From Saccharomonospora xinjiangensis XJ-54 (GTDB lineage Bacteria > Actinomycetota > Actinomycetes > Mycobacteriales > Pseudonocardiaceae): a stretch of DNA of 64,000 nt. The stretch is taken from contig NZ_JH636049.1 of the NCBI RefSeq assembly GCF_000258175.1, positions 4,317,482 through 4,381,481 on the forward strand, in the 5' to 3' direction. A program made the translations under genes and the position numbers. The notes beneath the pieces are model-generated. The model saw nothing but the letters and a program-made list of their open reading frames with translations, had not been told where the DNA came from and ran no database searches. This document shows, in pieces, positions 46,605 through 55,612 of the stretch. The first letter of the stretch is position 1. Each line of letters opens with the position of its first letter.

Positions 46605-47528
46605 ATGGCGATGCGGGTGGCGCTCGCCGTTCATCCCGACTCCGGTCAGGGCGCGGCGGCGCGCATGGCAGGCACGGTCGCGGCACGTCTGCGCACCGTG
46701 GTCGATCGACTCGACCTGATCACGGCGGACTCGCCGGAGCGGTTCAGGCGCAGGGTTGCCGAGTGCCGCGACTCCGGTCTCGACGCGCTCGTCGTCCTCG
46801 GTGGTGACGGCGCGGCGCACCAGGCCGTCCAGTGCTGCGCGGGCACCGACCTGGCGCTCGGGCTGGTCCCGTCGGGCACCGGCAACGACTTCGCCCGCGC
46901 GCTCGGCGTTCCCCGTGACCCGGTGTCGGCGCTGTCCTCTCTGGTGTCGGCGTTGCGGCACGACCACAGGCGCCGTGTGGACCTCGGCAGGATTGACGGC
47001 GGTGATTCGTCCGTGCCGCACTGGTTCGGCACGGTGCTCTGCACTGGATTCGACGCCGCCGTCAACGCGCGCGCCAACAGCATGCCGTGGCCGCGCGGGC
47101 CACACCGCTACGACCTCGCGCTCGTGCGGGAACTGGTGTCGTTGCGGCCGAGACCCGTGGTGGTGGAGACGGAGAAGGAGCGCCTGACGACACAGGCGAC
47201 GCTGGTGGCGGTGGGCAACACCGCGTTCTACGGCGGCGGGATCCCGATCTGCCCTGAGGCGGTGTGGGACGACGGTGCGTTCGACGTGACGGTCGTCGGC
47301 CCGGTGAGCCCGCTGCGGCTCGCCCGGATTCTGCCGAGGCTGCGGACAGGCGCGCATGTGCGCCATCCCTCCGTGCACACGCTGCGCGCCTCGCGGGTGC
47401 GGATCGAGGGGCCTGGGGAGTGGCCGGTGTTCGCCGACGGCGACCCGATCAGCGCGTTGCCGACGACCGTGACGTGTGTGCCGGAGGCGCTGACGGTGCT
47501 CGGCGTGACCCGCGAAAGCACGGTGTAG
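46605..47528 (+). CDS. Diacylglycerol-kinase family lipid kinase
   Basis: The 307-aa protein is a DgkB/YegS-type lipid kinase: ALAVHPDSGQGAAARM at the start, VVLGGDGAAHQAVQ (nucleotide-binding GGDG), LVPSGTGNDFARALGV, and GTVLCTGFDAAVN. It phosphorylates diacylglycerol or a related lipid with ATP. The ATG at 46605 or 46611 follows the tatC stop by two or eight bp, so it is part of the tat operon, as is the case in other actinobacteria. The lipid substrate is not certain. Confidence 0.9.
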   Translation: MAMRVALAVHPDSGQGAAARMAGTVAARLRTVVDRLDLITADSPERFRRRVAECRDSGLDALVVLGGDGAAHQAVQCCAGTDLALGLVPSGTGNDFARALGVPRDPVSALSSLVSALRHDHRRRVDLGRIDGGDSSVPHWFGTVLCTGFDAAVNARANSMPWPRGPHRYDLALVRELVSLRPRPVVVETEKERLTTQATLVAVGNTAFYGGGIPICPEAVWDDGAFDVTVVGPVSPLRLARILPRLRTGAHVRHPSVHTLRASRVRIEGPGEWPVFADGDPISALPTTVTCVPEALTVLGVTRESTV

Positions 47529-47547
47529 GCGGCCGGAAGCCGGGTAT

Positions 47548-47609
47548 TCAACCGAGCGGTTGACTACGGTGGTGGCGAGGTCTATCGTTATTGTCAACCA
47601 GATGGTTGA
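47548..47609 (+). promoter_or_regulatory. Promoter and twin operators of the arsR-type gene
   Basis: Two copies of TCAACC-N4-GGTTGA lie at 47548-47563 and 47594-47609, 46 bp apart centre to centre. Between them is a promoter: -35 TTGACT (47560-47565), a 17-bp spacer, and -10 TATCGT (47583-47588). The first operator overlaps the -35 and the second covers the expected start of transcription. A ribosome site (AGGAG, 47613-47617) precedes the GTG at 47625. The layout suits autorepression by the ArsR-type protein. Confidence 0.68.
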
Positions 47610-47624
47610 GTACAGGAGATCGGT

Positions 47625-47999
47625 GTGGCAGACGATCGGTTGTCCCGCATGTTCGCCGCGCTCGCCGACCCGACCCGCCGTGACATCGTGGCCCGGCTCG
47701 CCCGAGGCGACGCCACGGTGGCGGAGCTGGCCGAGCCGTACGACGTGTCCATGCAGGCGGTGTCCAAACACCTGCGGGTGCTGGAGGAGGCGGGACTGAT
47801 CAGCCGAAGCCGGCAGGCGCAGCGCAGGCCGTGTCACCTCGAAGCGGAGGTGCTGGACCTGATGACCACGTGGATCGAGCGTTACCGGCTCGCCGCCGAG
47901 GAACGGTTCAGCCGTCTCGACGCCGTGCTGGCCGAAATCGACACCACCGGTGATTCCGGTGGCAGCGCCCGACAGGACGCCCAACAGGAGGCATCATGA
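47625..47999 (+). CDS. ArsR-family winged-helix regulator
   Basis: The 124-aa protein is a typical ArsR/SmtB repressor: MFAALADPTRRDIVARLARGDATVAELAEPYDVSMQAVSKHLRVLEEAGLISRSRQAQRRPCHLEAE. There is no obvious metal-binding Cys pair, which fits the YdfF-type subgroup that accompanies SRPBCC genes. It starts with GTG. Its stop overlaps the ATG of the next gene (ATGA), so the two are coupled. Two palindromes flank its promoter. Confidence 0.9.
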   Translation: MADDRLSRMFAALADPTRRDIVARLARGDATVAELAEPYDVSMQAVSKHLRVLEEAGLISRSRQAQRRPCHLEAEVLDLMTTWIERYRLAAEERFSRLDAVLAEIDTTGDSGGSARQDAQQEAS

Positions 48000-48473
48000 C
48001 GACCCAGACCCGAGACACCCTCATCGAAGCCGTTCCCGACCTGCCGTCCGTGCGGATCGTGCGGGAGTTCGACGCCACGCCCGACAGGGTCTTCCGTGCG
48101 TGGACGGATCCGGAACTGGTCGCGGCGCTGGATGGGGCCGAAGAACATCGAGATGCGCATCGACACGTGGGACGCCCGCACCGGCGGCAACTACCACTAC
48201 ACGGCATGGCAGGGCGGCGAACAGGTCGCGGAGTTCTACGGCTCCTTCCACGAGGTGCGCACACCGAAGCGCCTCGTGCAGACGTTCGGCTACACGGCCG
48301 AACCTGACGCGGTGAGCCTGGACATCTGTACGTTCGACGACCTCGGCGGGCGGACCCGCGTGTCGATCCTGTCGCTCGTGGACACTCTCCAGACCCGCGA
48401 CGCCATGCTGGCCAGTGGGATGGAAACCGGCGTGGTGGAGGGCTACGTCAAGCTCGACGCGCTACTCGCCTGA
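47996..48473 (+). pseudogene. SRPBCC/AHSA1-family protein with a frameshift
   Basis: The first 44 residues (MTTQTRDTLIEAVPD ... REFDATPDRVFRAWTDPELVA) and the remaining part (RWMGPKNIEMRIDTWDARTGG ... GYVKLDALLA) together make a complete AHSA1-like protein of about 158 aa, but they are in different frames. One extra G at about 48125 (GTC GCG G CGC TGG ATG) shifts the frame. The gene overlaps the ArsR stop (ATGA). Either a recent inactivation or a sequence error is possible. The role of these hydrophobic-cavity proteins next to ArsR genes is unclear. Its end overlaps the convergent yjbR-like gene by 12 bp. Confidence 0.8.
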
Positions 48474-48890
48474 GCCCGGCGCCAGCCGCTCGCGGACGTA
48501 CTTCGGCAGCCCCGCCACCACGAGGTCGTACGACTCGTGCACGAGGTCCACGACCAGATCCGCAGGGACGGAACCGTCCAGGACGATCGTGTTCCAGTGC
48601 CGCTTGTTCAAGTGGTAACCGGCGGTGATGGCGGGGTAGGTGTCCCGCAGGTACAGCGCGTGCTCCGGTGCGCACTTCAAACTCACCGTGAGCGGCTGGT
48701 CGTCCAGAGCGGACAGCGCGAACATCTTGTCGGCCACGAAGAACACGCTCACCTCGGGCGAGAACGGGAACCGCTCGTCGGTGCCAGGAAACGACAGGCA
48801 CAGCGACCGCAACCGCTCGATGTTCCACGGTCCGATGACATCCACGCCACCCATGTCGTCCTTGCGGTCCTTGTCGTCCTTGCTGTCCAT
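48462..48890 (-). CDS. MmcQ/YjbR-family protein
   Basis: The 142-aa protein starts with a short charged stretch (MDSKDDKDRKDDMGG) and then the YjbR fold: IERLRSLCLSFPGTDERFPFSPEVSVFFVADKMFALSAL, LKCAPEHALYLRD, and GYHLNKRHWNTIVLDGSVPADLVVDLVHESYDLV. YjbR proteins have a CyaY-like double-wing fold; a DNA-binding role has been proposed. The ATG at 48890 has TAGGCT (plus-strand AGCCTA, 48899-48904) eight nt upstream. It is divergent from helY. Confidence 0.87.
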   Translation of the reverse strand: MDSKDDKDRKDDMGGVDVIGPWNIERLRSLCLSFPGTDERFPFSPEVSVFFVADKMFALSALDDQPLTVSLKCAPEHALYLRDTYPAITAGYHLNKRHWNTIVLDGSVPADLVVDLVHESYDLVVAGLPKYVRERLAPGSGE

Positions 48891-49037
48891 GGCACCGCAG
48901 CCTAGCCGCGACCACCGACGATTCCGGGCCCGGACAACCGCAGCGCAAGGCGGTCCGGCGGCGGCGCGGACGGGCTCACAGTGCGTCGCGGCACCACCCC
49001 GTGCGAGCACACCGCCGGGTGTGAAACCCTGACGATC

Positions 49038-51821
49038 GTGGACTCCTCCACTACACCTCCGAGTCCGGCCGAAGCGTATGCGGCGGCACGGCGCCGAGGA
49101 AGGTACCCACAGCTCGCGCGCTTCGCGTCCGATGTGGCGTTCACCTTCGACGAATTCCAGATCCGAGGCTGCGAGGCGCTCGAGGACGGGCACGGCGTGC
49201 TGGTGTGCGCCCCGACCGGCGCGGGCAAGACGATCGTCGGCGAATTCGCTGTCCACCTGGCGCTGGCTGAAGGCCGCAAGTGCTTCTACACGACGCCCAT
49301 CAAGGCGCTGTCCAACCAGAAGTACGGCGACCTCGTCGATCGCTACGGCCCCGACGCCGTCGGGCTGCTGACCGGTGACACCTCCATCAACGGTGGCGCG
49401 CAGATCGTGGTGATGACCACCGAGGTGCTGCGCAACATGCTCTACGCGGAGTCGAGCACGCTCGACGACCTCGGCTACGTCGTGATGGACGAGGTGCACT
49501 ACCTGGCCGACCGGTTCCGCGGCGCGGTGTGGGAAGAGGTCATCCTGCATCTGCCGTCGTACGTGCGCGTGGTGGGACTCTCGGCCACGGTCAGCAACGC
49601 CGAGGAGTTCGGTGAGTGGCTGATGGAGGTGCGTGGCGACACAGACGTCGTCGTGGACGAACACCGCCCCGTTCCACTGTGGCAGCACATGTTCGTCGGT
49701 GGCCGCATGCTGGATCTCTTCGCGGGGGAGCGCATCGACACCGAGGGCACGGGCGAGAAGGGCGAGAAGGGGGAGGCCAAGCTGAACCCGCAGTTGCTGC
49801 GCAAGGTCGAGGACACGGCGCGGATGCACGCGCCTGCCGGGCTGCGTGGCAGGGGGCGCAGGGGCGCGCCGTACCGGGGTCCGCGTTACCGCCCGCCGTC
49901 GCGCACCGAGATCGTCGATCGGCTCGACGCGGCCGGGCTGCTCCCGGCCATCGTCTTCATCTTCTCCCGCGCGGGCTGCGACGCGGCGGTCGCCCAGTGT
50001 GTGCGGTCGAGGTTGCGACTCAACGGCCCCGAGGAGATCGAGCAGGTGCGCCGCATCGTCGATGAGCGCACCGCCGAGCTCCCGCAGAGCGACCTCGCCG
50101 TGCTCGGTTACTGGGAGTGGCGGGAGGCGCTGGAACAGGGCATCGCCGCCCATCACGCCGGACTGCTGCCCGCGTTCAAGGAGACCGTGGAGGAGTTGTT
50201 CGTCCGTGGGCTCGTCAAGGTCGTGTTCGCGACCGAGACACTCGCGCTGGGCATCAACATGCCCGCGCGCACCGTCGTGCTCGAACGCCTCGTGAAGTAC
50301 AACGGGGAAGCCCACGTCGATCTGACTCCCGGCGAGTACACGCAGCTCACCGGACGCGCGGGAAGACGGGGAATCGACGTCGAGGGGCACGCCGTGGTGG
50401 TGTGGCAGCCCGGTGTCGATCCGAGACAGGTCGCGGGGCTGGCCTCCACCCGAACCTATCCGCTGCGGTCGTCGTTCCGGCCCGGCTACAACATGGCCGT
50501 GAACCTGGTCGGCCGGTTCGGGTCGGCCGCGGCCCGCGAGCTGCTGGAGAGGTCGTTCGCGCAGTTCCAGGCCGACCGGTCGGTGGTCGGGCTGTCGCGC
50601 AGGATCGACCGCAACGTGGAGGCGCTGCGCGGCTACGCCGACGCGGTGACCGGCGACGTCACCGAGCTGCGGGCGTATCTGACTCTGCGGCAGCGGGTGT
50701 CCGAGCGGGAGAAGGTGCTCGCGCGGCAGAACACGGCGTCGCGGCGCGCGCAGACGGCAGGCTCGCTGGAGAAGCTCCGCAAGGGCGACGTGATCGCGGT
50801 GCCGCAGGGGCGGCGTGCGGGGCTGGCCGTGGTGGTCGATCCGGGAGTGGACCAGTTCGACGAACCGAGGCCGGTCGTGGTGACGGAGGATCGCTGGGCG
50901 GGCCCGCTGTCGCTGTCCGACTTCCCCGCCCCCGTCGAGCCGCTGGGCAGGCTGAAGCTACCCAAACACGTCGAGCTGCGCTCGCCGAAGACCCGCCGTG
51001 ACGTCGCGGCGTCCCTGCGCAACCTGGGCCTGCGCCCGCCGCGCCGGACGAAATGGCGCTCCGACGCCCACTCCGACCCCGAGCTCGCCGACCTGCGACG
51101 CCAGTTGCGGAACCACCCGGTGCACGGGATGGCCGACCGCGAGGCCAACCTGCGCTGGGTGGAGCGCTACCAGCGTCTCGAAGCCGAGACCGAGCAGCTC
51201 AAGCGCAAGGTCGCGGCGACGACGCATTCGCTGGCCCGCGCGTTCGACCGCATTCGCCGGTTGCTGTCCGAGCGCGGTTTCCTCGACACCGAAGGGGACG
51301 CGGTCACCGAACACGGCCGGCTGCTGGCCCGGCTCTACAGCGAGTCGGACCTGCTGGCAGCCGAGTGCATCCGCCAGCGGCTGTGGCACGGGCTGGCCCC
51401 CGCTGAACTCGCCGCGGTGGTCTCCACGCTCGTGTACGAGGCGCGGCGGGACGCTACCACCGAGTCGAAGCTGCCCGCGGGGCCAGTCTCGACCGCGTGG
51501 CAGGAGACGGTGCGGGTGTGGACCGACCTCGTCGAGGACGAGCGCAGGCACCGGCTCGACCGCACGAGGGAGCCCGATGCCGGGTTCGCCTGGCCCGTCT
51601 ACCGCTGGGCGCGAGGGGAGACGCTGGAGAAGGTCCTGACGGCGGCGGAGGTCAACGGTCAGGAACTGTCGGCAGGCGACTTCGTTCGCTGGTCGCGGCA
51701 GGTCGTTGACCTGCTCGACCAGATCAAGGACGTGCTGGGCAGGGAGCACCCTGTCGGTGGTGCGGCAGGCAAGGCGTCCCGCCTGCTCCGGCGCGGTGTG
51801 GTGGCCGCGGGAGAGGTCTGA
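49038..51821 (+). CDS. helY: Ski2-like DEVH-box RNA helicase HelY
   Basis: The protein of about 927 aa is a superfamily 2 helicase. It has APTGAGKT (Walker A), TTPIKALSNQKY, VVMDEVHYLAD (DEVH box), GLSATVSNAEEFG, IAAHHAGLLPAFKE, FATETLALGINMPARTVV and QLTGRAGRRG. The C-terminal 350 residues carry the rRNA-processing arch-like and DSHCT domains of the Ski2/Mtr4 family. It unwinds RNA with ATP and probably serves RNA turnover. The GTG at 49038 precedes the conserved part; a GTG at 48981 is an alternative. Placement after tatC matches mycobacteria. Confidence 0.93.
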   Translation: MDSSTTPPSPAEAYAAARRRGRYPQLARFASDVAFTFDEFQIRGCEALEDGHGVLVCAPTGAGKTIVGEFAVHLALAEGRKCFYTTPIKALSNQKYGDLVDRYGPDAVGLLTGDTSINGGAQIVVMTTEVLRNMLYAESSTLDDLGYVVMDEVHYLADRFRGAVWEEVILHLPSYVRVVGLSATVSNAEEFGEWLMEVRGDTDVVVDEHRPVPLWQHMFVGGRMLDLFAGERIDTEGTGEKGEKGEAKLNPQLLRKVEDTARMHAPAGLRGRGRRGAPYRGPRYRPPSRTEIVDRLDAAGLLPAIVFIFSRAGCDAAVAQCVRSRLRLNGPEEIEQVRRIVDERTAELPQSDLAVLGYWEWREALEQGIAAHHAGLLPAFKETVEELFVRGLVKVVFATETLALGINMPARTVVLERLVKYNGEAHVDLTPGEYTQLTGRAGRRGIDVEGHAVVVWQPGVDPRQVAGLASTRTYPLRSSFRPGYNMAVNLVGRFGSAAARELLERSFAQFQADRSVVGLSRRIDRNVEALRGYADAVTGDVTELRAYLTLRQRVSEREKVLARQNTASRRAQTAGSLEKLRKGDVIAVPQGRRAGLAVVVDPGVDQFDEPRPVVVTEDRWAGPLSLSDFPAPVEPLGRLKLPKHVELRSPKTRRDVAASLRNLGLRPPRRTKWRSDAHSDPELADLRRQLRNHPVHGMADREANLRWVERYQRLEAETEQLKRKVAATTHSLARAFDRIRRLLSERGFLDTEGDAVTEHGRLLARLYSESDLLAAECIRQRLWHGLAPAELAAVVSTLVYEARRDATTESKLPAGPVSTAWQETVRVWTDLVEDERRHRLDRTREPDAGFAWPVYRWARGETLEKVLTAAEVNGQELSAGDFVRWSRQVVDLLDQIKDVLGREHPVGGAAGKASRLLRRGVVAAGEV

Positions 51822-51831
51822 GGACGTACCG

Positions 51832-51885
51832 GGGAAGCAGCAGGGAAGCGGCAGGGAAGCACTGAGGAAACGCTGAGGAAGCCGC
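51832..51885 (+). repeat. Five imperfect 11-12-bp purine-rich repeats
   Basis: GGGAAGCAGCA, GGGAAGCGGCA, GGGAAGCACTGA, GGAAACGCTGA and GGAAGCCGCC follow each other from 51832, just after the helY stop. They are short and degenerate; their role, if any, is unknown. Confidence 0.6.
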
Positions 51886-52001
51886 CGGGCAGACGTGTCG
51901 GCCGAGTACCTTGTGTGGTTGGATTCCACAGGCGGAAGAACCGCGGAGCGGGACTGCCGCGAGAGTGCGACGTTGGCTGTGACACGCGGAAAGGCAACAC
52001 G

Positions 52002-52751
52002 ATGAGTGCGCCGTACGGAGGCAACAACCCCGCGCAGTGGGGTCAGCAACCGCAAGCGGACCCCGCGTCCGGCGGGTTCGCCCAGCCCGGCGGGTACGGC
52101 CAGCAACCCGCCTATGGCCAGCCTTCCTACGGCAGTGCCGGTGCTGCGGGCACTGCGGGCGCTGGCCAGCCAGCCCAGCCAGCCCAGCCGCAGTACGGGC
52201 AGCAGCCCGCGCAGAACCCGTACGACCAGTCCGGCGCCTACGGCCAGCAGCAATCCGCCTACCCGCAGCAAGGCCAGTTTCCGCAGCAGGGGCAGTACGG
52301 TGGCGCGTACGGGCAGGGCTACGACCAGCAGGCCGCCGGTTACGGTCAGCAGCCCGGCTACGGGCAGCCCTCCGCGTACGGTCAGCAGCCCTACGGCGCG
52401 GGCCAGCAGCCAGGACAATCCGGCAAGTCCGGAGGTAAGGGACTGTGGATCGGCATCGCGGTGGCCGTCGTGGTGCTCGCGGGCGCGGCCGTGGTGCTGT
52501 TCTGGAAGCCCGGCGTGGTCAATCCGACCGTCTTCGACCAGAACAGCATGGAAAGCGACATCCAGCGGGTTCTCCAGGACAGCTACGGGCTGACCGTGGA
52601 CGGCGTGACGTGCCCCTCGGGCCAGGAAGTCAAGAAGGACAACACGTTCACGTGCGAGGTCACCGTCGGCGGCGCGCCGCAGAGCGTGAAGATCACAGTC
52701 ACCAGCGACGACGGCCACTACACCGTTGACAAGCCGGCGCCGAAGGGCTGA
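52002..52751 (+). CDS. Membrane protein with Gln/Gly/Tyr-rich N-terminus and DUF4333 domain (Rv2091c-like)
   Basis: The 249-aa protein has about 140 residues of low complexity in which YGQQP-type motifs recur (residues 20-140, rich in Gln, Gly, Tyr, Pro, Ala). One membrane helix ([22 protein letters not shown]) and an extracytoplasmic DUF4333 domain ([41 protein letters not shown]) follow, with two cysteines likely to form a disulfide. The same domain occurs in the lipoprotein at 54020-54469. It follows helY as Rv2091c follows Rv2092c. The function is unknown. Confidence 0.85.
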   Translation: MSAPYGGNNPAQWGQQPQADPASGGFAQPGGYGQQPAYGQPSYGSAGAAGTAGAGQPAQPAQPQYGQQPAQNPYDQSGAYGQQQSAYPQQGQFPQQGQYGGAYGQGYDQQAAGYGQQPGYGQPSAYGQQPYGAGQQPGQSGKSGGKGLWIGIAVAVVVLAGAAVVLFWKPGVVNPTVFDQNSMESDIQRVLQDSYGLTVDGVTCPSGQEVKKDNTFTCEVTVGGAPQSVKITVTSDDGHYTVDKPAPKG

Positions 52752-52800
52752 CGCGAAAAATCGTTGGTGCGTCCCCGTCCCTACCCTTCAGGATCAGTAC

Positions 52801-53994
52801 ATGAATGACGTCTCGGTTCGGGCGCTGCGCGAGGACGAGTTCCGCGCGGCACACACTCTCTTCCGCGCGGCCCTCCACACTGGACCCGCGACCGACGAGC
52901 GGTGGGAGCGTGTCCATAGTGTCTACCAACCGGGCAGTGCGCTGGGGGCGTTCGACGACGAACTGATCGGCACCGTGCGCTCGACCGACGCCGAACTCGT
53001 CGTGCCAGGTGGGGCGCGGGTGCCGATGGCGGCTGTCACCGGTGTCGGTGTGCGAGCTGACCGCACCCGGCGGGGAGTGCTCACGGCGTTGATGCGGCAC
53101 CAGCTCACCACATTCGCCGACCGTGGTGTCGTGGCCGCCGTCCTCTACGCCACAGAGGGCGTGATCTACGGCCGGTACGGCTACGGCATCGCCAGTCGCT
53201 ACCGGAAGTGCACTGTGGACACGAGGCGAGCACAGCTCCGCCTGAGTGTGCCGCAGGGAGGCCGGATCGAGTTGCTTTCCCTCGACGAGGCCGAGCGGCG
53301 CCTTCCCGAGCTGTACGCGAGCCTTCCGCTGCGTCCCGGCATGATCACCCGCACCGAGCGGTGGTGGCCCGGTTTCCTGGCGCAGGTACGGAACTGGGAC
53401 AAGCCCGCGGTCACGGTCGTCCACCATGGACCTGACGGGCCCGACGGGTTCGCCATCTACCGGGTGGATCGGGACCCGGACTCCGGCGGGACGATGCTGG
53501 TGGAGGACCTGCACTTCGCCGATGCTGCGGCGTTCGCAGGTCTGTGGCGGTTTCTGTTGTCCGTGGATCTGGTCGAGCGGATCACGCTGTCGTACCGGGG
53601 GCTGGAGGAGCCGCTGGAGTTGTTGTTCACCGACCCGAGGGCGTGCGCGACGAAGGAGGTGCTCGACGAGACCTGGCTTCGGCTGGTGGACGTCGAGGCC
53701 GCACTGGCCGCGCGGCCTTGGCGCGGTGAGGCGCTCGTGCTGGAGGTCACCGACGCCGTGCTCGACCGCAACACCGGCCGCTACCGCATCGGATCGGACG
53801 GCGTGCGGCGGACAGAGGAAGAGCCGGACGCTGTCCTCGACGTTGACACGCTCTCGATGATCTACTCGGGCGGGTGGCGCCCTTCGACGCTGGTGGACGC
53901 GGGGCGGATCACGGTGCGCGAGCCGGGCACGGCGGCCCGACTCGACGAATGCGCGCGGACGCCGTCGCTGCCGTGGTGCGGTACGTTCTTCTAG
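52801..53994 (+). CDS. Eis-like GNAT acetyltransferase
   Basis: The 397-aa protein belongs to the Eis family: an N-terminal GNAT domain with VTGVGVRADRTRRGVLTALM (CoA loop), a second GNAT-like half, and a C-terminal SCP2-like domain. It ends CGTFF, and in Eis the C-terminal carboxylate takes part in catalysis, so the terminus is intact. YGRYGYGIAS near residue 125 is typical. Eis enzymes acetylate several amines of diverse substrates, including aminoglycosides; the natural substrate is unknown. The ATG at 52801 is preferred over an upstream frame. Confidence 0.9.
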   Translation: MNDVSVRALREDEFRAAHTLFRAALHTGPATDERWERVHSVYQPGSALGAFDDELIGTVRSTDAELVVPGGARVPMAAVTGVGVRADRTRRGVLTALMRHQLTTFADRGVVAAVLYATEGVIYGRYGYGIASRYRKCTVDTRRAQLRLSVPQGGRIELLSLDEAERRLPELYASLPLRPGMITRTERWWPGFLAQVRNWDKPAVTVVHHGPDGPDGFAIYRVDRDPDSGGTMLVEDLHFADAAAFAGLWRFLLSVDLVERITLSYRGLEEPLELLFTDPRACATKEVLDETWLRLVDVEAALAARPWRGEALVLEVTDAVLDRNTGRYRIGSDGVRRTEEEPDAVLDVDTLSMIYSGGWRPSTLVDAGRITVREPGTAARLDECARTPSLPWCGTFF

Positions 53995-54019
53995 ACCGTA
54001 GGGGCGGACGACGTCGAGT

Positions 54020-54469
54020 GTGGAGTGTGCTGTCGTGCGGATGCGCGCTGCCGGTGAAGTCGCAGGGCTGTGGAGGATCGCCGCACTCGCGGGTGTGACC
54101 GCGATCGTGACCGCCTGCGGTGGCGCCGCACCGGATGAGGACGCACCCGCGCCGACCATGGCAGAGGACACGGTGGACTCCGGGAACTCCGCGCCGCCGT
54201 CCTCGGTCTCCGTCTCGGCCGGGGTACCTGCCTCGCTGACGCCACTGCCGAAGGCTCTCGACGGCGATGTGGTGGAGAAGGCGGTCCGCACGGTGCTCAC
54301 CGACAGCTTCGGCGTCTCCGACGTCGAGGAGGTGCGGTGCCCCCGGCGGCCCGCCGTGCGGGAAGGCGCGACGTTCGACTGCACCGCCGTCATCGACGGT
54401 GAGAGCAAGCGCATCCCGATCGAGATCCTCGACGACGACGGCCGCTACGAGGTTGGCCCGCCGGTCTGA
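54020..54469 (+). CDS. DUF4333 lipoprotein
   Basis: The 149-aa protein has a signal sequence with the lipobox VTAC (AGVTAIVTACGG), a Pro/Ser linker and a C-terminal DUF4333 domain. The latter contains DVVEKAVRTVLTDSFGVSDVEEVRCPRRPAVREGATFDCTAVIDG, with the same two-cysteine pattern as the protein at 52002-52751. It should be anchored to the outer face of the membrane by lipid. The GTG at 54020 or a GTG at 54035 could be the start. The function is unknown. Confidence 0.82.
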   Translation: MECAVVRMRAAGEVAGLWRIAALAGVTAIVTACGGAAPDEDAPAPTMAEDTVDSGNSAPPSSVSVSAGVPASLTPLPKALDGDVVEKAVRTVLTDSFGVSDVEEVRCPRRPAVREGATFDCTAVIDGESKRIPIEILDDDGRYEVGPPV

Positions 54470-54573
54470 TCGACGGCAGGCAGCCCTGTGCGTCGGCTGG
54501 CCGCCACCGGGCAAGCTCGGTACGCACGGCAGGGGACCACCTTGCTGCCGCTTGGCCGTCGAATGCCGACGGG

Positions 54574-55548
54574 TCAGGAGTTCTGAGCCGGCAGCGCGGC
54601 GAGCAGCCGGTTGACCGAGCCACCCAGGTTGTAGCGTTCGGCAAGCTCCGCCACCCGCCGAGGGGCGGAGGGCGTGGCCGGAACGTGATCGTCGGGTGAG
54701 CCCGTCACGGGTGCGTCGGTGGCCACCCGCACCACCAGGGGAGCGGCGGCGAGGTAGTCGGCCGCCTCGGCGAGTGTGACCCGCGCCTTGGGCGGCACGT
54801 CGCGGTGGCCGTCGCGCGCGGCGATCAGCAGACCCTCCAGCGAGCCGAAGCGCGTGATGAGTCTGGCCGCGGTCTTCTCGCCGATCCCCGGAACGCCAGG
54901 AAGACCGTCGGAGGGGTCGCCCCGCAGCATCGACATGTCGGCGTAGGCCGCTCCCGCGCCCTCCACAGGTAGCGCGTAACGTGCGGCGACCTCCTCAGGG
55001 CCCAGCACCTCGGCCTTGGCCCAGCCCTTGCCCACGTAGATCACGGACACCGGGCTCGGCTCGTGCCGCACGAGCTGGAACAGGTCGCGATCACCGGTGA
55101 CGACCTCGACCGGCCGTTCCCGCTCGCGAGCCGCGAGAGTGCCGATCACGTCGTCGGCCTCGTAGCCCTCCGCCTCGGCCACGGCGATCCCGACCGCGTC
55201 CAGCAGGTCGAGGATGATCGGCACCTGAGGGGTGAGGGTGTCGGGAACCTCCTCGACGTCTGGTTCACCCGCACCCTGCGCCTCGGCCGCCACGCGATGC
55301 GCCTTGTAGCTGGGCAGCGCGCGCACCCTGAACTCGGGCCGCCAGTCGGCGTCGAGGCAGGCGACGAGGCGCGCGGGACGGCGGTCGGTGAGCACACGCG
55401 CCACGGTGTCGGCGAATCCTCGCACGGCGTTCACCGGCGTGCCGTCCGGCGCGGTCATCGACTCGGGCAGCGCGAAGAACGAACGGAAATAGAGGCTCGC
55501 GGCGTCGAGCAGCACCAGCGGGGCAGTCACGCGACCAGCCTGCCACAT
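54574..55548 (-). CDS. 5'-3' exonuclease, DNA polymerase I N-terminal type (Rv2090-like)
   Basis: The 324-aa protein is a stand-alone 5'-3' exonuclease/flap nuclease. Metal-binding acids are in [40 protein letters not shown] and [12 protein letters not shown]. The helix-3-turn-helix [24 protein letters not shown] binds DNA. Such proteins remove RNA primers or flaps. The start is ATG 55548 ([10 protein letters not shown]) or GTG 55530. It is divergent from the M24 peptidase gene. Confidence 0.9.
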   Translation of the reverse strand: MWQAGRVTAPLVLLDAASLYFRSFFALPESMTAPDGTPVNAVRGFADTVARVLTDRRPARLVACLDADWRPEFRVRALPSYKAHRVAAEAQGAGEPDVEEVPDTLTPQVPIILDLLDAVGIAVAEAEGYEADDVIGTLAARERERPVEVVTGDRDLFQLVRHEPSPVSVIYVGKGWAKAEVLGPEEVAARYALPVEGAGAAYADMSMLRGDPSDGLPGVPGIGEKTAARLITRFGSLEGLLIAARDGHRDVPPKARVTLAEAADYLAAAPLVVRVATDAPVTGSPDDHVPATPSAPRRVAELAERYNLGGSVNRLLAALPAQNS

Positions 55549-55612
55549 CGTGATGACATCGGTGGGTGTGCCGTGCGGGCGCCACGCCTGCCGCAGGGCT
55601 AGGCTCACGGCC

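Noticed and set aside
48891..50390. A minus-strand frame that extends the yjbR-like protein upstream through the start of helY
   Set aside because: The extension is antisense to helY motifs; the ATG at 48890 with a TAGGCT box eight nt upstream is the better start.
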